From Muscardinus avellanarius (taxonomy: Eukaryota; Chordata; Mammalia; Rodentia; Gliridae): a stretch of 64,000 bases of DNA. A program made the translations under genes and the position numbers. The stretch spans positions 77,730,860 through 77,794,859 of the forward strand of contig OY726571.1 of assembly GCA_963383645.1 (NCBI GenBank), given 5' to 3'. Positions 44,835 to 57,130 of the stretch are shown piece by piece; the first letter of the stretch is position 1; the number at the start of each line of letters is the position of its first letter. Below the pieces are notes generated by a model that saw nothing but the letters and a program-made list of their open reading frames with translations, did no database searches and had not been told where the DNA came from.

Positions 44835-45213
44835 CTTGTGGGGTTTTTTAAGTATAAAACTTTAGTGGTAACATTGAGAGAGTTAATTCCAAGTTTGGGG
44901 ATTTTTTTACTTTGTTATGTTGAGGATGATAGAATTGGGGTCCCCAGGCCTTGGGGCCTTGACCGTGGACTCTAGTTGGGCTCCCTTCATTTGAGCAGCA
45001 ATGAGTTTACTTGGTAACACCCTGGCATAAACCATATATTAACGTAGAGCCAGAAATGACTGCGTGCAGCGTTCTGTTCTCAAGTGTATGTTCCATTGCT
45101 AAATAAGAGAATCTGAGTCTTCAAATGTACACATTAAAATATGGAGAATATGTAAGAATATCCTACTGATAGCTGTATTTTAAGAAATGAATCACTATAT
45201 TAGAATCTCCATC

Positions 45214-45411
45214 TAGCCAGGTGTGGTGGTGGCACACACATTCCATCTCAGTACATGGAAGGCTGAGACAGGAGGATCTCAGGTTTCAGATCGGCCTCAG
45301 CAACTTCATGCAACTCTATTTCAAAATAAAAAATAATAATAATACTAAATAGAGTGTCAGGGGTGTAGCTTGGAAGCATTTAGAATGCCCTTGGGTTTAA
45401 TCTCCAGTACA
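45214..45411 (+). mobile_element. B1-dID SINE, old
   Basis: Head agccaggtgtggtggtggca, linker with (AAT)n expansion, right half gaatgcccttgggtttaatc. Confidence 0.8.
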
Positions 45412-45744
45412 AAAAAACTCTATTTATTTAAATAATTTTGGTGGGAGTCCAGTGGCTTATGTTTGGTTTATGTTAAATACACCTTAATTAATTATCATCT
45501 CCATCTTCCTCATTCAGTAAATGCATTTTTGAGTGTGTTAGTGGGCAGTTATGTTCTTACCTGTAAGTTACATCTTACTATATAATATCTTTGTGCTGAC
45601 TTTTTAACCCCATGATATTATTCATCACACAATTTGCCAGTATTACGTATCAAGCAAAGTACTGTGTACTTTGGAGGTAATTTGCCTGCCACTTACAGAA
45701 TATTAAACTTTTTAGAATCATGATATTCATTCTTTTTTGTTTTG

Positions 45745-45966
45745 GTGTGTGTGTGTGTGTGTGTCTTACACTGGAGATTGAATCTGGTGCATTCTACCTC
45801 AGAACTGGACTCTCAGCCCTTTTTAATTTTTTTGTTTTTAAACAGGGGCCTGCTTGGTTGCTGAGTGTCGTGATAAGCTTTTGTTGAGGCTGGTCTAAAA
45901 CCTATGATCCTCCTTTCTCAGCCTCCCAAGTACCGTGATTACAAGGTGTGTGTCACCACACCCAGC
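45745..45966 (-). mobile_element. B1-dID SINE, old, with (TG)n at its tail
   Basis: (TG)n at 45745-45764, then cactggagattgaatctggt, and antisense B1 ending caccacacccagct. Confidence 0.8.
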
Positions 45967-47165
45967 TGCGATGTCCGTTCTCTCCCCGCTGAGTTTACTG
46001 CACCCTGTGAAATGGCGCAGCTAATAACTAACTAGCACACTGGAGAGAGTGGACTATTTGGTAAGGGCAAGGGACACACTGGAGGGGACATGGCAGCCTC
46101 CCAGAGAGAAAGTCTCCTCTGATCTCTCCACCATGTGCTCATTTGCCGAAGGGGCATGAAGCTGGGATCCCTTAGCAGGTTAACTTCTGGAAGCGAGTCA
46201 CAGAGCTAACTTATATCCTGCGACCTACTTTTTCAGTCTGTCTGCATAAAGTACTGCTAATTCATTAATTTCCCGAGTCCATCCCCCGCCGTCCGTCATT
46301 AGTCCAGGTTATCCACTTCTTCTTACAGGAACCTAATCTGATAAATGATAAGTCGTATCAAATTTTTTATTCTAGCTCATCCATCTGGTTTTATTCCCAC
46401 TGGCATGGGAAAATAAGTAGCATTATTTTCAGAATAGAAGCAAAGAACTTGAAGAAGAAAAAAAAAGAATGCTTCAGCAGCGAGGATTCGATAATGAAGT
46501 TTTCTTCCAGCTGTGTTCCCAGATGTGTTGCTCTGTAGGCAGAATCCTCCCCTGGGAATGTTTTCTGGCTTTCTTTAATCAGTCCTCGTATCTTCAACTA
46601 GGTTGTTACTTTGCATACTCTTGAGGTCTTGTTCGCTACTTTATTTCTTGTCAGATTTCTTCTGAAATAGTTTCTTTTTCCTTCTCTCGATTGCTATGTT
46701 TAGAAGTGTGCAAGATAATAAATATACATCATTGGAAGAGTTACCAAATAAAAAAAGTGCGTTCGCTTTTTGTTCAGTACTGTGTTATATTTGTGTTTGG
46801 AGGCTTATGTGCTAGAGGGGTTGGGACATCATATGCTCAATGATGACTCCAAATCGGATCCATTGGTTTAAATCTAAGTGTATTTTCCACTGCTTTCGTT
46901 TTCCATTTTCTTCCTAGCCTGGTTAAGAGAGTTATCTCAGCTTTTCCAACCTCCTTCCACTTTAAATCCTTTCTTTACATGAAAGGATTATTCCTTTCAG
47001 GAACCAGAAGCTATCATCCCTTTAACCTCATTACATTTTTCCTTCTCGACTATCATGAGGTCCAATCTCACACCTAAATAGCAAGCACTCCCTCTCATCC
47101 CAGGGGTGCCTCTCACGTCCCACGTGGACATTATCTCATAATACGTCCCAAGAGATCGGCCAAGG
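45967..47165. other. Unique intron, nothing recognised
   Basis: About 1.2 kb with no identifiable repeat or gene. Confidence 0.45.
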
Positions 47166-47169
47166 AGGT

Positions 47170-47300
47170 GGTATAAGTAGTTTTAATCTGTACTTTAGAT
47201 AGAGGGCACAAGGATTCAGAATGGTTAAAAACACTTGTTGAAAGCCTGCAACAAATTAATGTCATGGTAGGACTAGATATCTCCTCAGTTCCTACTGTGG
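47170..47300 (-). mobile_element. Possible MIR fragment
   Basis: gcacaaggattcagaatggt, taaaaacacttgttgaaagc and ggtaggactagatatct loosely follow the antisense MIR order. Confidence 0.35.
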
Positions 47301-47439
47301 TTCTTCTGACCGGTTCCCATAACCTATACTAATTAATTGATTCATATTTTTCACTTATCAGTGCTGTGCCCAAAACTGAAATAATATACTAATACCAATA
47401 CCAACAATACTTGACACTATACCAGTAATAAAACCAATA

Positions 47440-47595
47440 TCTAATGCTTTGACTTCAGTGCTACAAGGACTGTGAGTATTGGCTTATTTAATTTTCAAGG
47501 CACAAAGATGTTGGATAATTTGCCCAAGGTCATGCTATTAGCAGTAGACCCCTGACAAAAATCCAAGCCAGGTAATCACCTGGCCATTTTGTTTC
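47440..47595 (-). mobile_element. MIR fragment
   Basis: ggcttatttaattttcaagg then ggataatttgcccaaggtca and gctattagcagtagac match the antisense MIR order (tcatttaatcctcacaa ... acttgcccaaggtcacac), with the middle missing. Confidence 0.5.
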
Positions 47596-47750
47596 TCTGT
47601 TTGTCTAATCTAGGACCTGTTGCTCTAGCAATGCAGACAATAAAGTTGATTCAACAAATATCGAAGAGTATTCACTTAACAGGGAGGCTGAGGGAGGCTT
47701 GTGTGACCTCTTGGTGCCTTACTTGGGTGATGTAACACAGGGTTGTTTCT

Positions 47751-47957
47751 TTTTTTTTTTTTGGTGGTACTGGGGTTCCTGGAAGCCCTTCTACCTCCGG
47801 GATAGGGCTATACTCCCAGACCTATTTTTATAATTTTTTATTTGGAAACAGGGTCTCTTAAGCCAGCGCACGCAGCTGGCTTTGAACCTGCGTGATCCTC
47901 CTGTCTCTGCCTCCCAAGTGCAGGAATTACAAGCGTGCGCCACCACGCCCAGCTTCC
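47751..47957 (-). mobile_element. B1-dID SINE, young subfamily, target duplication
   Basis: Exact 13-bp flanks CAGGGTTGTTTCT (47738-47750, 47958-47970). Full antisense young element with an extra aggg insertion in the right half. Confidence 0.95.
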
Positions 47958-48150
47958 CAGGGTTGTTTCTAAAGTGACAAAGTCAATAAGGGCAGGGAGG
48001 AGTTGGGGTGGTAAATATGAGTTTGATGTTGAGCACAGAGTTTGAAGCATGTGTATTGAAGGTCCAGTGGGAGCCCTGTAGGCTGTGGAAAACACTGGTC
48101 TGGCGCCCAGAGGGGAGATGAGTGTCTGGAATAAACGGTCATCAGCATTT

Positions 48151-48567
48151 AATTTTTTTTTTTCAGTACTGAGGATGGAATCCAGGAGTATTCTACCTCC
48201 AAGCTACATCTGCAGCCCCCTTTTTTAAAAATTCTTTATTTTGCCGGGCGTGGTGGCGCACGCTTGTAATCCCCGCGCTTGGGAGGCGGAGACAGGAGGA
48301 TCGCGCAGGTTCGAAGCCGGCCGCGCTGGCGTAAGAGACCCTGTTTCAAAATATAAAATAGGTCTGGGAGTGTAGCCCAGAGGTAGAAGGGCTTCCAGGA
48401 ACCCCAGTACCACAAAAAAAAAAAAAAAAAAAAATTCTTTATTTTGAAACAGGGTCTCACTAAGTTGCGGAGGGCCTCACTAAGCTGAGGCTGGCTACAA
48501 ACCTGTGATCCCCCTGTTTCAGCCTCCCAAGGACTGGGATTACAAGCGTGTGCCACCATGCCCGGCT
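48151..48567 (-). mobile_element. Older B1-dID SINE, split by a younger SINE
   Basis: Outer 14-bp flanks GGTCATCAGCATTT at 48137-48150 and 48568-48581. The older element's right half is 48151-48242 and its B1 half is 48430-48567. The interruption is the SINE at 48243-48429. Confidence 0.95.
48243..48429 (+). mobile_element. Young B1-dID SINE nested in the older one
   Basis: Exact 16-bp inner flanks AAAAATTCTTTATTTT (48227-48242 and 48430-48445). Near-consensus head gccgggcgtggtggcgcacg with intact CpGs. Inserted into the A-rich linker of the older SINE, in opposite orientation. Confidence 0.96.
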
Positions 48568-48581
48568 GGTCATCAGCATTT

Positions 48582-49339
48582 GAGTCATAGGTGAAGCTGT
48601 GGATGGTGAGGCCATCGGAAGACAGAAAGGAAAAGCTAAAATAGGAGTCTAGGGAATACCAACACTGAGGTAATGGAAAAGGATCTGTGACCGGTACAAA
48701 AGGCAGGTTCGGGCCATGTAGGAGGAGACCCAGAAGGAAATAACACCATGGACGCCCAGGAACCTCACAGCGGTAGGAAAAGGAAAGCAGTAGGGGTCGA
48801 ATGTCAGCCAGAGTGGCCTTTCATAAGCACTGGGCTAGCTGCTCCAGAGAGTGTGAAAAAAGGACGGGGGCTGGGGGTGGCTAGACTGCTTTCTTTTCCA
48901 CATGCTGCCAAGTGTTCGAAAGCTACTGAGGTGCGCTAATGTCTAACGCCACAAATCTCCGTGTTTCTTAGTAACTGTGTCCCCAGATCCTAGCACAGTG
49001 CTCAGTTCATCCTCTGACCCATTCCTCCCCTGTGTGAGTATGCACACACGTGAGCACACACACATGCACACACATTTCTCTCGACTTTTAACACAGCACT
49101 AAGGGGCTCATGATCAAGAAGCTGGGATAATATATTTGTGTCGAATGAATGGCATTTACTCTGGAACCCATAAGAGTAAGGCTTAGGGTAAGATTTCTCA
49201 GCTTTTTAATTAAAAGCTCTCTTTTAATAAACAAGAATATCCCCTGATTCTTGCAGAGAAACTGATTTATTCCTTTCCATGCACCCTCTATTCCGTTTTA
49301 GAGACTCTTGCGTTCTCTGAACCCCTGCTGGCTAATACT
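48582..49339. other. Unique intron, nothing recognised
   Basis: A short CA-rich run near 49043-49075. No gene or repeat identified. Confidence 0.45.
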
Positions 49340-49629
49340 AACAATAATTATTAGGCAATATTTATTGAGCCTATAACATGGAAATCAATGAGCTGAGCGC
49401 TTTCCAACTTAATCCCACAGTGGCACGTATCAGAAAATAATGCCGGGCGTGGTGGCGCACGCTTGTAATCCCCGTGCTTGGGAGGCAGAGACAGGAGGAT
49501 TGCGCAGGTTCGAAGCCAGCCGCGCGCGCGCTGGCTTAGGAGACCCTGTTTCCAAATAAAAATGTAAAAATAGGTCTGGGAGTGTAGTCCGGAGATAGAA
49601 GGGCTTCCAGGAACCCCAGTACCACCAAA

Positions 49630-49661
<32 letters not shown>

Positions 49662-49800
49662 AAAAGAAAATATTACCCCCATTTTACAGGCAAAGAAATT
49701 AAAGCACAGAGTGGTTAGGTGATTTGCCCAGACTCACAGAGCTACCTGGCAGAGTTCAGACTCAAGCTGCAGCCTGTGCCTCTCCAAGCGTTATTCATTG
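49340..49800 (-). mobile_element. MIR, split by a young SINE
   Basis: Left part ggcaatatttattgagccta, gagctgagcgctttccaact, taatcccacagtggcac; right part acccccattttacaggcaaa, gcacagagtggttaggtgat, ttgcccagactcacagagct. This is one of the clearest MIRs in the window. The SINE is at 49442-49664. Confidence 0.85.
49442..49664 (+). mobile_element. Young B1-dID SINE nested in the MIR
   Basis: Near-consensus head gccgggcgtggtggcgcacg and gccagccgcgcgcgcgctgg, A-run then AAAAG units. Short target repeat agaaaata on both sides (49432- and 49665-). Confidence 0.93.
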
Positions 49801-49902
49801 TTCTCATGATTGTTTTCAGCTAGGGTAATTGTTAGAAACAGCAGAGGTGATATTCACTTAAAAATTATATTATGCAACTCACCGGAGCATTTACAATTAG
49901 AA

Positions 49903-50095
49903 GCCGGGTGTAGTGGTGCACACCTTTAATCCCAGTTCTTGGGAGGCTAAAACGGGGGAATCACAGGTTCAAGCCCAGCCTCATCAACCTAGCAAGACAC
50001 TTTTTCAAAAATAAAAATAAAATAGGGCTGGAGGTGTAGCTCAGAGGGAGAATGCCCCGGGTTCCACCCCCAGTACCGTTTAAAAAAAGAAAAGG
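49903..50095 (+). mobile_element. B1-dID SINE, older subfamily
   Basis: Head gccgggtgtagtggtgcaca, right half gctggaggtgtagctcagag ending ccacccccagtacc. Confidence 0.87.
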
Positions 50096-50171
50096 AAAAA
50101 AAGAGAGAGGTTGGTAAAACTTGACAGTTGTCTTCTAGAAACTGACCCATCCACCTCCCTCCCTTCCTTTG

Positions 50172-50343
50172 TGTGGTACTGGGGATTGAACCCAGGTCCT
50201 CACATACCGAGCTACATCCTCAGCCTATTCGTATTGTATTTTGAGACAGGGGCTCACCAATTTGCCCAGGCTGGCCTCGAACTTGCGATCCCCTCGCCTG
50301 AGCCTCCCGAGTACTTCCAGGTACGCGCTTCTGCACATGGCTA
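50172..50343 (-). mobile_element. B1-dID SINE, old, antisense
   Basis: gtgtggtactggggattgaa, gagctacatcctcagcctat, then cctgagcctcccgagtactt. Confidence 0.85.
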
Positions 50344-50458
50344 GTTGTCTATTTTGAGCGATTACCAAAAACTACCATTTGGAAAAAGACTTAAGGCACT
50401 GTAACCGCTTGGTTCTTTTCCTAATATCAGACAGGGATCAGTGCTGTCTTGTCTTCTT

Positions 50459-50580
50459 TCCTGGGTCTCGGGTGCCTTGTGTGCATGTGGCATTGCCTTG
50501 GCCCTTCATCTCCTGTCCTGGGTTTCCGGTGTGTCATGTGTATGTAGCAGTTGCCTCGCTCTCTACTATCCAGAGCCTGT
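50459..50580 (+). repeat. Diverged tandem duplication, two units of about 60 bp
   Basis: cctgggtctcgggtgccttg/tgtgcatgtggcattgcctt and cctgggtttccggtgtgtca/tgtgtatgtagcagttgcct align as two units starting near 50460 and 50517. Confidence 0.6.
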
Positions 50581-50916
50581 CTTCCCGTTCACAACTCCTC
50601 TCACACTAGCCTGAAGATAGATGCACGTCTGTGTGTTTCCTCTGCCGCTGTCTGCAGTTCAAGATGACCAGCCATTGCAGTTAGCAGCCGCCTGACGTGC
50701 TGAATAGTTTCGTGTTGGTACAGAAGTGATGGAGAGGAGAAAATCAAATTTTCCTTGTATTTGTCTGTACATGCTGGTTTCCAACCCGCATTTCTGCTAA
50801 TCTGTGTGGGGATGCTTGCATGATCTACTTTTGCTTTTACTTAGATCATACATCTTGTATTTTTAAGGGAATTTTTTCCCCTACAAGCTTTCTTTTTGAT
50901 TTCGATCAATGAAATC

Positions 50917-51116
50917 NNNNNNNNNNNNNNNNNNNNNNNNNNNNNNNNNNNNNNNNNNNNNNNNNNNNNNNNNNNNNNNNNNNNNNNNNNNNNNNNNNNN
51001 NNNNNNNNNNNNNNNNNNNNNNNNNNNNNNNNNNNNNNNNNNNNNNNNNNNNNNNNNNNNNNNNNNNNNNNNNNNNNNNNNNNNNNNNNNNNNNNNNNNN
51101 NNNNNNNNNNNNNNNN
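50917..51116. other. Assembly gap, 200 N
   Basis: Exactly 200 unknown bases. Open frames that appear to cross it are artefacts. Confidence 0.99.
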
Positions 51117-52785
51117 AGGAAAGGACTAATACCACAAGACATTTTATTCAGAAAGGAATTTCAGTACCTGTGGTCCCCCGAACAGAAGTTGTTTGCTTTT
51201 ACAACGGATCCACCAATACATTTTAGAAAACTACCAGGCTATGGATGGTAATTTCTCCTCTTTGCCAGGTCCCACCACTGTGAAACTTAGTTGCATTTAA
51301 AATCAGAATTAGCTTTCCAATCTTCCCACAGTGTCACATATTACCTGATCCTACTGTTAGTTTCAGTGTAAGTAGAAATAAGGAATGTTTACCCCAAGTT
51401 GTTCTACAAGCTCATGTCTAGTTACAGAATGAGTTGGTTTTGAGCATTGTTTGCAGGGGGTAAATTATCTTCAAGACTCTCATGGATTGGCTGCTGCCCA
51501 GAGTCCTGAGAGATGTAATCAGTTTCAGTCAATTCCTAACAATAGGTTGTGGCGGGAACTGAGCTGAGTGGCGGGTTGACTGCACTCGGCTGTTGATTTA
51601 AGCCGTCCGGAGAGCTTGACTCATATTCAGACCTGACACCGGTTTGGGTCAGCCGGCTTAGCCGTAAGCCCTTGCCGGTAAACTCCGCTGCTGTGTGTGT
51701 GCACAGGGAGGGGATGGCCCCCAGGTCACGTCCTCCCGCCTCGAGCTCCCTGCAGCCGGCTCTGGGTTCTTTGTGACTTCTGCTGTGTTCAGACTTCCAG
51801 ACACTCATGCCCAAGCCTGGTCATCTAGCCATCTGCTGCTGAAACGGCTGGCACACCGTGTGCGTGTGTAATTGCAGTTCCTTCGGCTTCGGTTGGTGAT
51901 GTCTCACAAGTGCATTCTGTTCAGTGTTTCGCAGTGCACTCCTGTACCGGTCAGCACTTCAGGGTTTTCATGGAGAACCCCTCTCTGTCCTATGTATTTC
52001 AGGCAAGGGAAGGGCAGGAACTACGTTGCATCTGCCTTAATCACCCTCCTCACCGTTGGATTAAGTCATTCAGGTTAAATACTGGTTGGAAGAGTGACCT
52101 AAGGTTGAAAGCATGAGGATAATAAATACAAGGAAAACATGAGCAGTTTGTTTAATGCGAGGTATTGTATTTCCTTTATAAAGTTTGAGGATAAATGTTG
52201 TTGAATTCATAATTTGTGTTTTCTACCCTTAGCCTTTGAGCATGAGAGGTAGCGATTTATTTTTATTTAAAAATGTATATGTACACACACAAATGGAAGC
52301 TTGTTACTACTTGGATACTAGCTTGTGTGTATTTACTGTGGGGTGATTTAAAGCCCATGTATAGGTATGTTAGTTTCAGCAGCTGAGATGAATGAATGAA
52401 TGCATTTATGAATGAATGAATGACTTAATTCAATGACGAAGTGCTGTGAGCCGCTGAACCATGCGGGGAGGAGGCCATCTAGGGTGACTGTCACCTTACG
52501 TTGTCTTGTGTCTGGCTCTGAATCTCAGGAAACCTTGAGGGTGGTGTTTTGATAGGAATTGCTTTTGTGCTCTGTTTGTAAAATGGTTTTTGGTTTGGAA
52601 AACCAGAACTATCACGTCCTTTTAGTACAGAAAGTCGAGTGATTTTCTTTTTGCCTACTTCCATCACACTGACCCTCTTTCCGATGATAATTTAAAAGTC
52701 TCCAAAACATTAAAGTGATTTGCTTCTCAGTGCTAGATTTTCTAATGACTACAAATTTGTCTTCTAAAGACTGTCTGCTAAAGTT
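51117..52785. other. Unique intron after the gap
   Basis: No repeat recognised except a (TGAA)n-like run at about 52388-52423. Open frames here match nothing I know. Confidence 0.45.
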
Positions 52786-52787
52786 TT

Positions 52788-52789
<2 letters not shown>

Positions 52790-52835
<46 letters not shown>
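52790..52835. repeat. (GT)n microsatellite, about 22 units
   Basis: Uninterrupted GT run ending in gtgtttta. Confidence 0.97.
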
Positions 52836-52839
<4 letters not shown>

Positions 52840-53259
52840 AACTTTCCATTTTGGTTTTTACTTATAACTGTGTGCAGATTTTCACCAAGAATAGAAACAG
52901 ACCGTATGGTCCCGTATATTTGCATGTGCCCTAGTTTGCATCCATTGGCTTTGCCATGGTGTACATGGGAACGAGCCCATCATGACCCCTCATCACTTTT
53001 GCCATTTGCTTTAATGGGGTGTGTTAGCGACTCACACGGTGTGACATGTGTCAGGAATTTAATTAGGCAGCATTTTCTTTCTTACTATTTTATAAGTAAA
53101 TATGTAATAGATTGAGTAAAATACATGATTTTGCAGTTATATGTTTATGAAGAAAGTAAAACACACTGTTTCTCTTGGGTTTATATATGCTGGCTGGTAC
53201 TTTATTGTTAGGAGATGAATGTTCACCTTAGAGATAAGACAATAAAAAGTGTAAACATA

Positions 53260-53396
53260 GCCAGGTGTGGTGATGCACTCTTGAAATCTCAGTACTTGGG
53301 AGGCTGAGACAGGAGCATCTCAGTTTGCAGACAGTCTCGACTACTTAATAAAGCCCTTGGCAACTTAGTGAGATCCTGTTTCAAATTAAAGAATAT
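53260..53396 (+). mobile_element. B1 part of a SINE, ID half missing
   Basis: Head gccaggtgtggtgatgcact through gatcctgtttcaaattaaag, then ends without the right half. Confidence 0.8.
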
Positions 53397-55144
53397 TATA
53401 CCTGCATTCAAGAATCAGAGGAGCTTATAGTGACACATATGAGATAGGGGAATTTTTTAAATGTGGTTGAAGAAATCAGAAAAATAGCAAAATGATTATA
53501 CGAAAAATAAGACAATTCCACTGTGAAGGTTATCAAAAAGATAGTTTTTCAAGTCTCACAAACTTGGTACACCAGGATTGTGTATCTGCTCACAAACCTT
53601 CTAGAAGCTGGTGCAAAGGGTGGGGGATATTATCATTTGCATGGTTTTGAGACCATCTGCAAGTTCTAAAATGTTTGAACTCAGGAAAACAGCTAACTAT
53701 TCCAAGTACTGGGGCGGGGTGGGGGGGTCTGCCTTGTGGCTCTTTTTGTAGTGCAGGGAGTCCTCAGCAAGGCCACATGGGGGCGGCTCCTCTTCCTTCC
53801 CCACCTTAGTTGACAATGCCAAATCTCCACTCAGAGTAAGAGTCCCGGTGCACACTGCATAGCAGAGCTAAGCCCAAGAATGAACTCAGAGGAATGAGGG
53901 GCCCTCTTGCAACCCAGGCATCTGCTCTTTCTCACCACTATGTCTTTGATATAATACTGAGGAGCAGAAAACTTCATATTGTATTATCTGAACGATACCT
54001 GGAATAAAGGTGTGTTTTGTTGCCAAATAAAGGACAGATTCCCAGGCTTGAGGGAGAGGGAATACATAAAAACTCTTGTCTGATGTAACTTTAGTCAGTT
54101 CTACGTGTTTTTCAATTAAAAGAGAACTCAGAAAGGTTCGCCTGGAAGTTCTAGAACAAGAACAGGAATATCTGTCTACTGTTACTTCTTTAACTTGCTT
54201 ATATATGTAATAAAAGTAAGAGAAGCTAAAATAAGAAACTAGAGTAGGTGTAAGCCTTTAAGAACAAATGAAAACATACAGAAAAACACAGCATTATAAG
54301 TATGTTGAGTAATAAACGGTGTGTTTGTCTATTAATTATACTGAAAAAAGGTATCATCTTAGCCCATTTGTGTAGTCAAAAAAGCAGAGCTTTGAGGAGG
54401 AGAAAGGACGGGGAGGAGGTGGCCACTTGTACAATCCATAGTGAACCAAAACAAATACTGAAGAAACGCTTCATTTCACATCAACAAGGGTGGGTAGAGA
54501 TTTGCAATTTTGCTTCTTCTAGAACTTTCAAGCTACCTTGTCTGGGGATAGAAAGGTAATAAGCAATAAAATGAAATTTGAACTCTTATTTTCTGTAGGC
54601 CCTGGAAGTTCAAGTTGTCAAGGAGTTCTTCCATTGCTAGGTGGCTAGTAATTCTTCTGGAAACAAATGGTGGTGCTATGAGTCTCTGAGCCTCTCTCCA
54701 GCTGCGAAGAAATTCATTAAGAGGAAGAGCTTTATTCCAAACCTCCCTGACAGCCTCCCCATCATCTGTCTGCATCTTGTTGGTTTATATTGGGGAGTTC
54801 AACAACTATATAGGAAAAGAATGCAGTGAATATTAAATTTCAGCTATTTATGTTGTTCTGGGAATTCATAACCAAATTCCTATTTGTATGCATTTTTCTC
54901 ACTGTTTTGAGTGTACATTTGTGTGATTCAGGCTCTCTCCATATAGTTATCATTTTAAGAGGTTATATAACACTGAGTTTACATCCTTTCTTTGCCTAGT
55001 CATTCCTTGTGGTTAAATACTTAGGTTGTTTTCTGTTTCTAACGCTCATATAAAAGGGGGAGTTATGAGTTTTGCTGCTACTGTTACTGTTTTTGAGGTA
55101 GAGACCATAAAAGCAAATCCAAATTAATTTAATATACATTTGTA
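53397..55144. other. Unique intron, nothing recognised
   Basis: About 1.7 kb. Possibly an old antisense L1 remnant near 54880-55070 (cttaggttgttttctgtttc), too diverged to claim. Confidence 0.4.
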
Positions 55145-55197
55145 ATCACTTCTCAGCCATCTGGCTAAGATCAAGTGTAGTATTTGTCAGTTTAAAT
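55145..55197 (+). pseudogene. U2 snRNA pseudogene fragment (5' end)
   Basis: atcacttctcagccatctgg, ctaagatcaagtgtagtatt and tgtcagtttaaat match the first 60 or so bases of U2 snRNA (atcgcttctcggccttttgg...). Several substitutions and a deletion of about 6 bases lie before tcagttta. The branch-site pairing core GTAGTA is retained. It stops well before the Sm site, so it cannot make a functional snRNA. No A-tail or target repeat was found. Confidence 0.85.
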
Positions 55198-55199
55198 AC

Positions 55200-56880
55200 A
55201 CATATATAATATTGTTGCAACTAGTATATTGTTAGCTGATCTAAAGCTAGGAAAGAGTACATCTTTTCCCCTTTTGTAGGGTTCCTGCCTATGCAGTCTA
55301 TTCCTTTATAAGTATATCCAGCGGCATTCTGCTCATTTTGTGAGGTTCATTTTAAATACACTATGAAGGTATTTGGGAGGCAAGAATGAAGTTTTGTTGC
55401 TGTTGAACTGGAAAAACTAATCGAATCTCTAGCTGCAATTTGAATCCCATCTTCTAAATGAAAGGATTACATTGAGCAAACTCTGACATTTACCTTTCTT
55501 CCAAAACCCCACCATTTTAATAACTTGAACACAGTTTTACCATTTCAAATGCAGGTTTATTACTGCATCTTCGCTTTTTATGATAGACTCTCGATCTTAT
55601 CATAATTTACTTAATGCCACCGAGTTACAGCCAGGAAGGCGACAATCCACACCGTTGTTATTGCTAGGAGAAAAGGCAGACTTTTATGATGCATTTTCCA
55701 GGAATTCATTGTCGGGTGGGGGGAACGGAGGCTGGCCTGTGTGAAAGCAGACACACATGAGGCCCGAGCTGAGATGCTATCAGAGAGCTGCTTCCTTTCC
55801 AGACGCTTCAGCTTGTTTGGTAGTCTCTAGCTGCTATTGGACATGAGTCTATGAATTATTTTCTCCCTTTGTGATAAGGACTCACTGCCAGAGGGCGCTC
55901 AGAAGCTTCCCAGTGGCCTCAGACCCCCTGAGTTCTCTCCTCGCTTCTCTTCATCCTCTTTATCAACTCCTCTCGCTGACCTCTCCCATTTTGGGTTGTT
56001 TTCTGGCTTCTACCTGGCCTGGACCCCGTGATCCTCTGTTGACAACCGGTTTGGTGTTCCTTTCCCCATACATCCACCTGCCCTCCTGCTACGGCCCTGC
56101 TACCACCTGCACCGCCTCCTCTTCCCACCTGGCTTAAACCTTACCAACGGAGTTGTATTACATGATCTCTTTTGAGCCTTCTTTGCTCTTCATCAGTCTG
56201 TCTTCTTTTTTAGCCCATTCCTTCCTAGTCACGTGAGCCATGTAAATTTCATTTCATCCCATTCAAGTATAATCCTACAACTCTCTTTTTCCAAGTAGCC
56301 AGATGTGTCCTCCCAACAAGCCGCCCCTCCTTGCCAGCCTCAGAACCAAAGACGCCTGGTCTCTCCATCCTTCCTGCTTTTGAAGTCGCTCTCCCTTTGA
56401 GCGTGCTGGAGGAGATGCCAATGGGAAGTGAGAGAGGCGGTGTGACAGAGCTGGATTCTCGTGTGTGGCGCTTGCTCTGGAAAGCAAGGACTTGGGGGAA
56501 GAGCTTACAGAGTCTGCCGAAGGCTTTGGCCGGGAGACTAAGGTGGAATTCCCTAGGCCCACAGTGCTGCCTACAGCCAGGAAGAAGTAAGGCTGGACAA
56601 ACACAGGAGTTGGGAAGGTGAGCAGGTGGGTCCAGGTACGAGGCAACCTGAAGGAAGAGGGTGTGATTGGGCATCCGGGCAAAGTGGACTCATTGTGATG
56701 ACTGCAAGCCCCTTGCGTGTGTGAATCAGCTGTCCTCTCTAGGCTGTTGGAAGAATGTCATTTCTAACTCTGACTCAGATCTACGATCCCAACAGTAACA
56801 CTCCATCCCACCCAAGGCGTTGCTCCACACCAGCAGTGTCTTAGAACCATATGGGGTCATCTCACATGATCTTCACGACT
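55200..56880. other. Unique intron, more GC-rich in its second half
   Basis: No repeat or gene that I can identify. Open frames at 55871-56137 and 56249-56682 lack similarity to known families. Confidence 0.45.
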
Positions 56881-56889
56881 TTCACCTCA

Positions 56890-57130
56890 GGTTTATTAGT
56901 CTTCTTGGGCCACCAGACCTAATGCCACACACTGAGACAAGAGCTCCTTGTCCTCTCAGAGTTCTGGTAGCCAAAGCCCAGATCAAGGTGCCGGCAGATT
57001 CTTTTTCTGGTGAGGGCTCTGCAGCTTGCAGATGGCCACCTTCCTGCTGTGGTCGCGTGCAGCCTTTCCTCGATGCGGCGGAGGGACAGAGGGCGCTGTT
57101 GTCTCTCCCTCTCCTGTCACGACGCCAACC
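56890..57130 (+). mobile_element. Ancient interspersed repeat, class not assigned
   Basis: ttctttttctggtgagggct, gcagcttgcagatggccacc and ttcctgctgtggtcgcgtgc then agcctttcctc follow a widely dispersed mammalian repeat (ggtgagggctctcttcctgg...). I cannot name the family with confidence. A related start may lie at 58360-58430. Confidence 0.45.

Noticed and set aside
50881..51226. Four open frames crossing the N run
   Set aside because: They are open only because unknown bases contain no stop codons.
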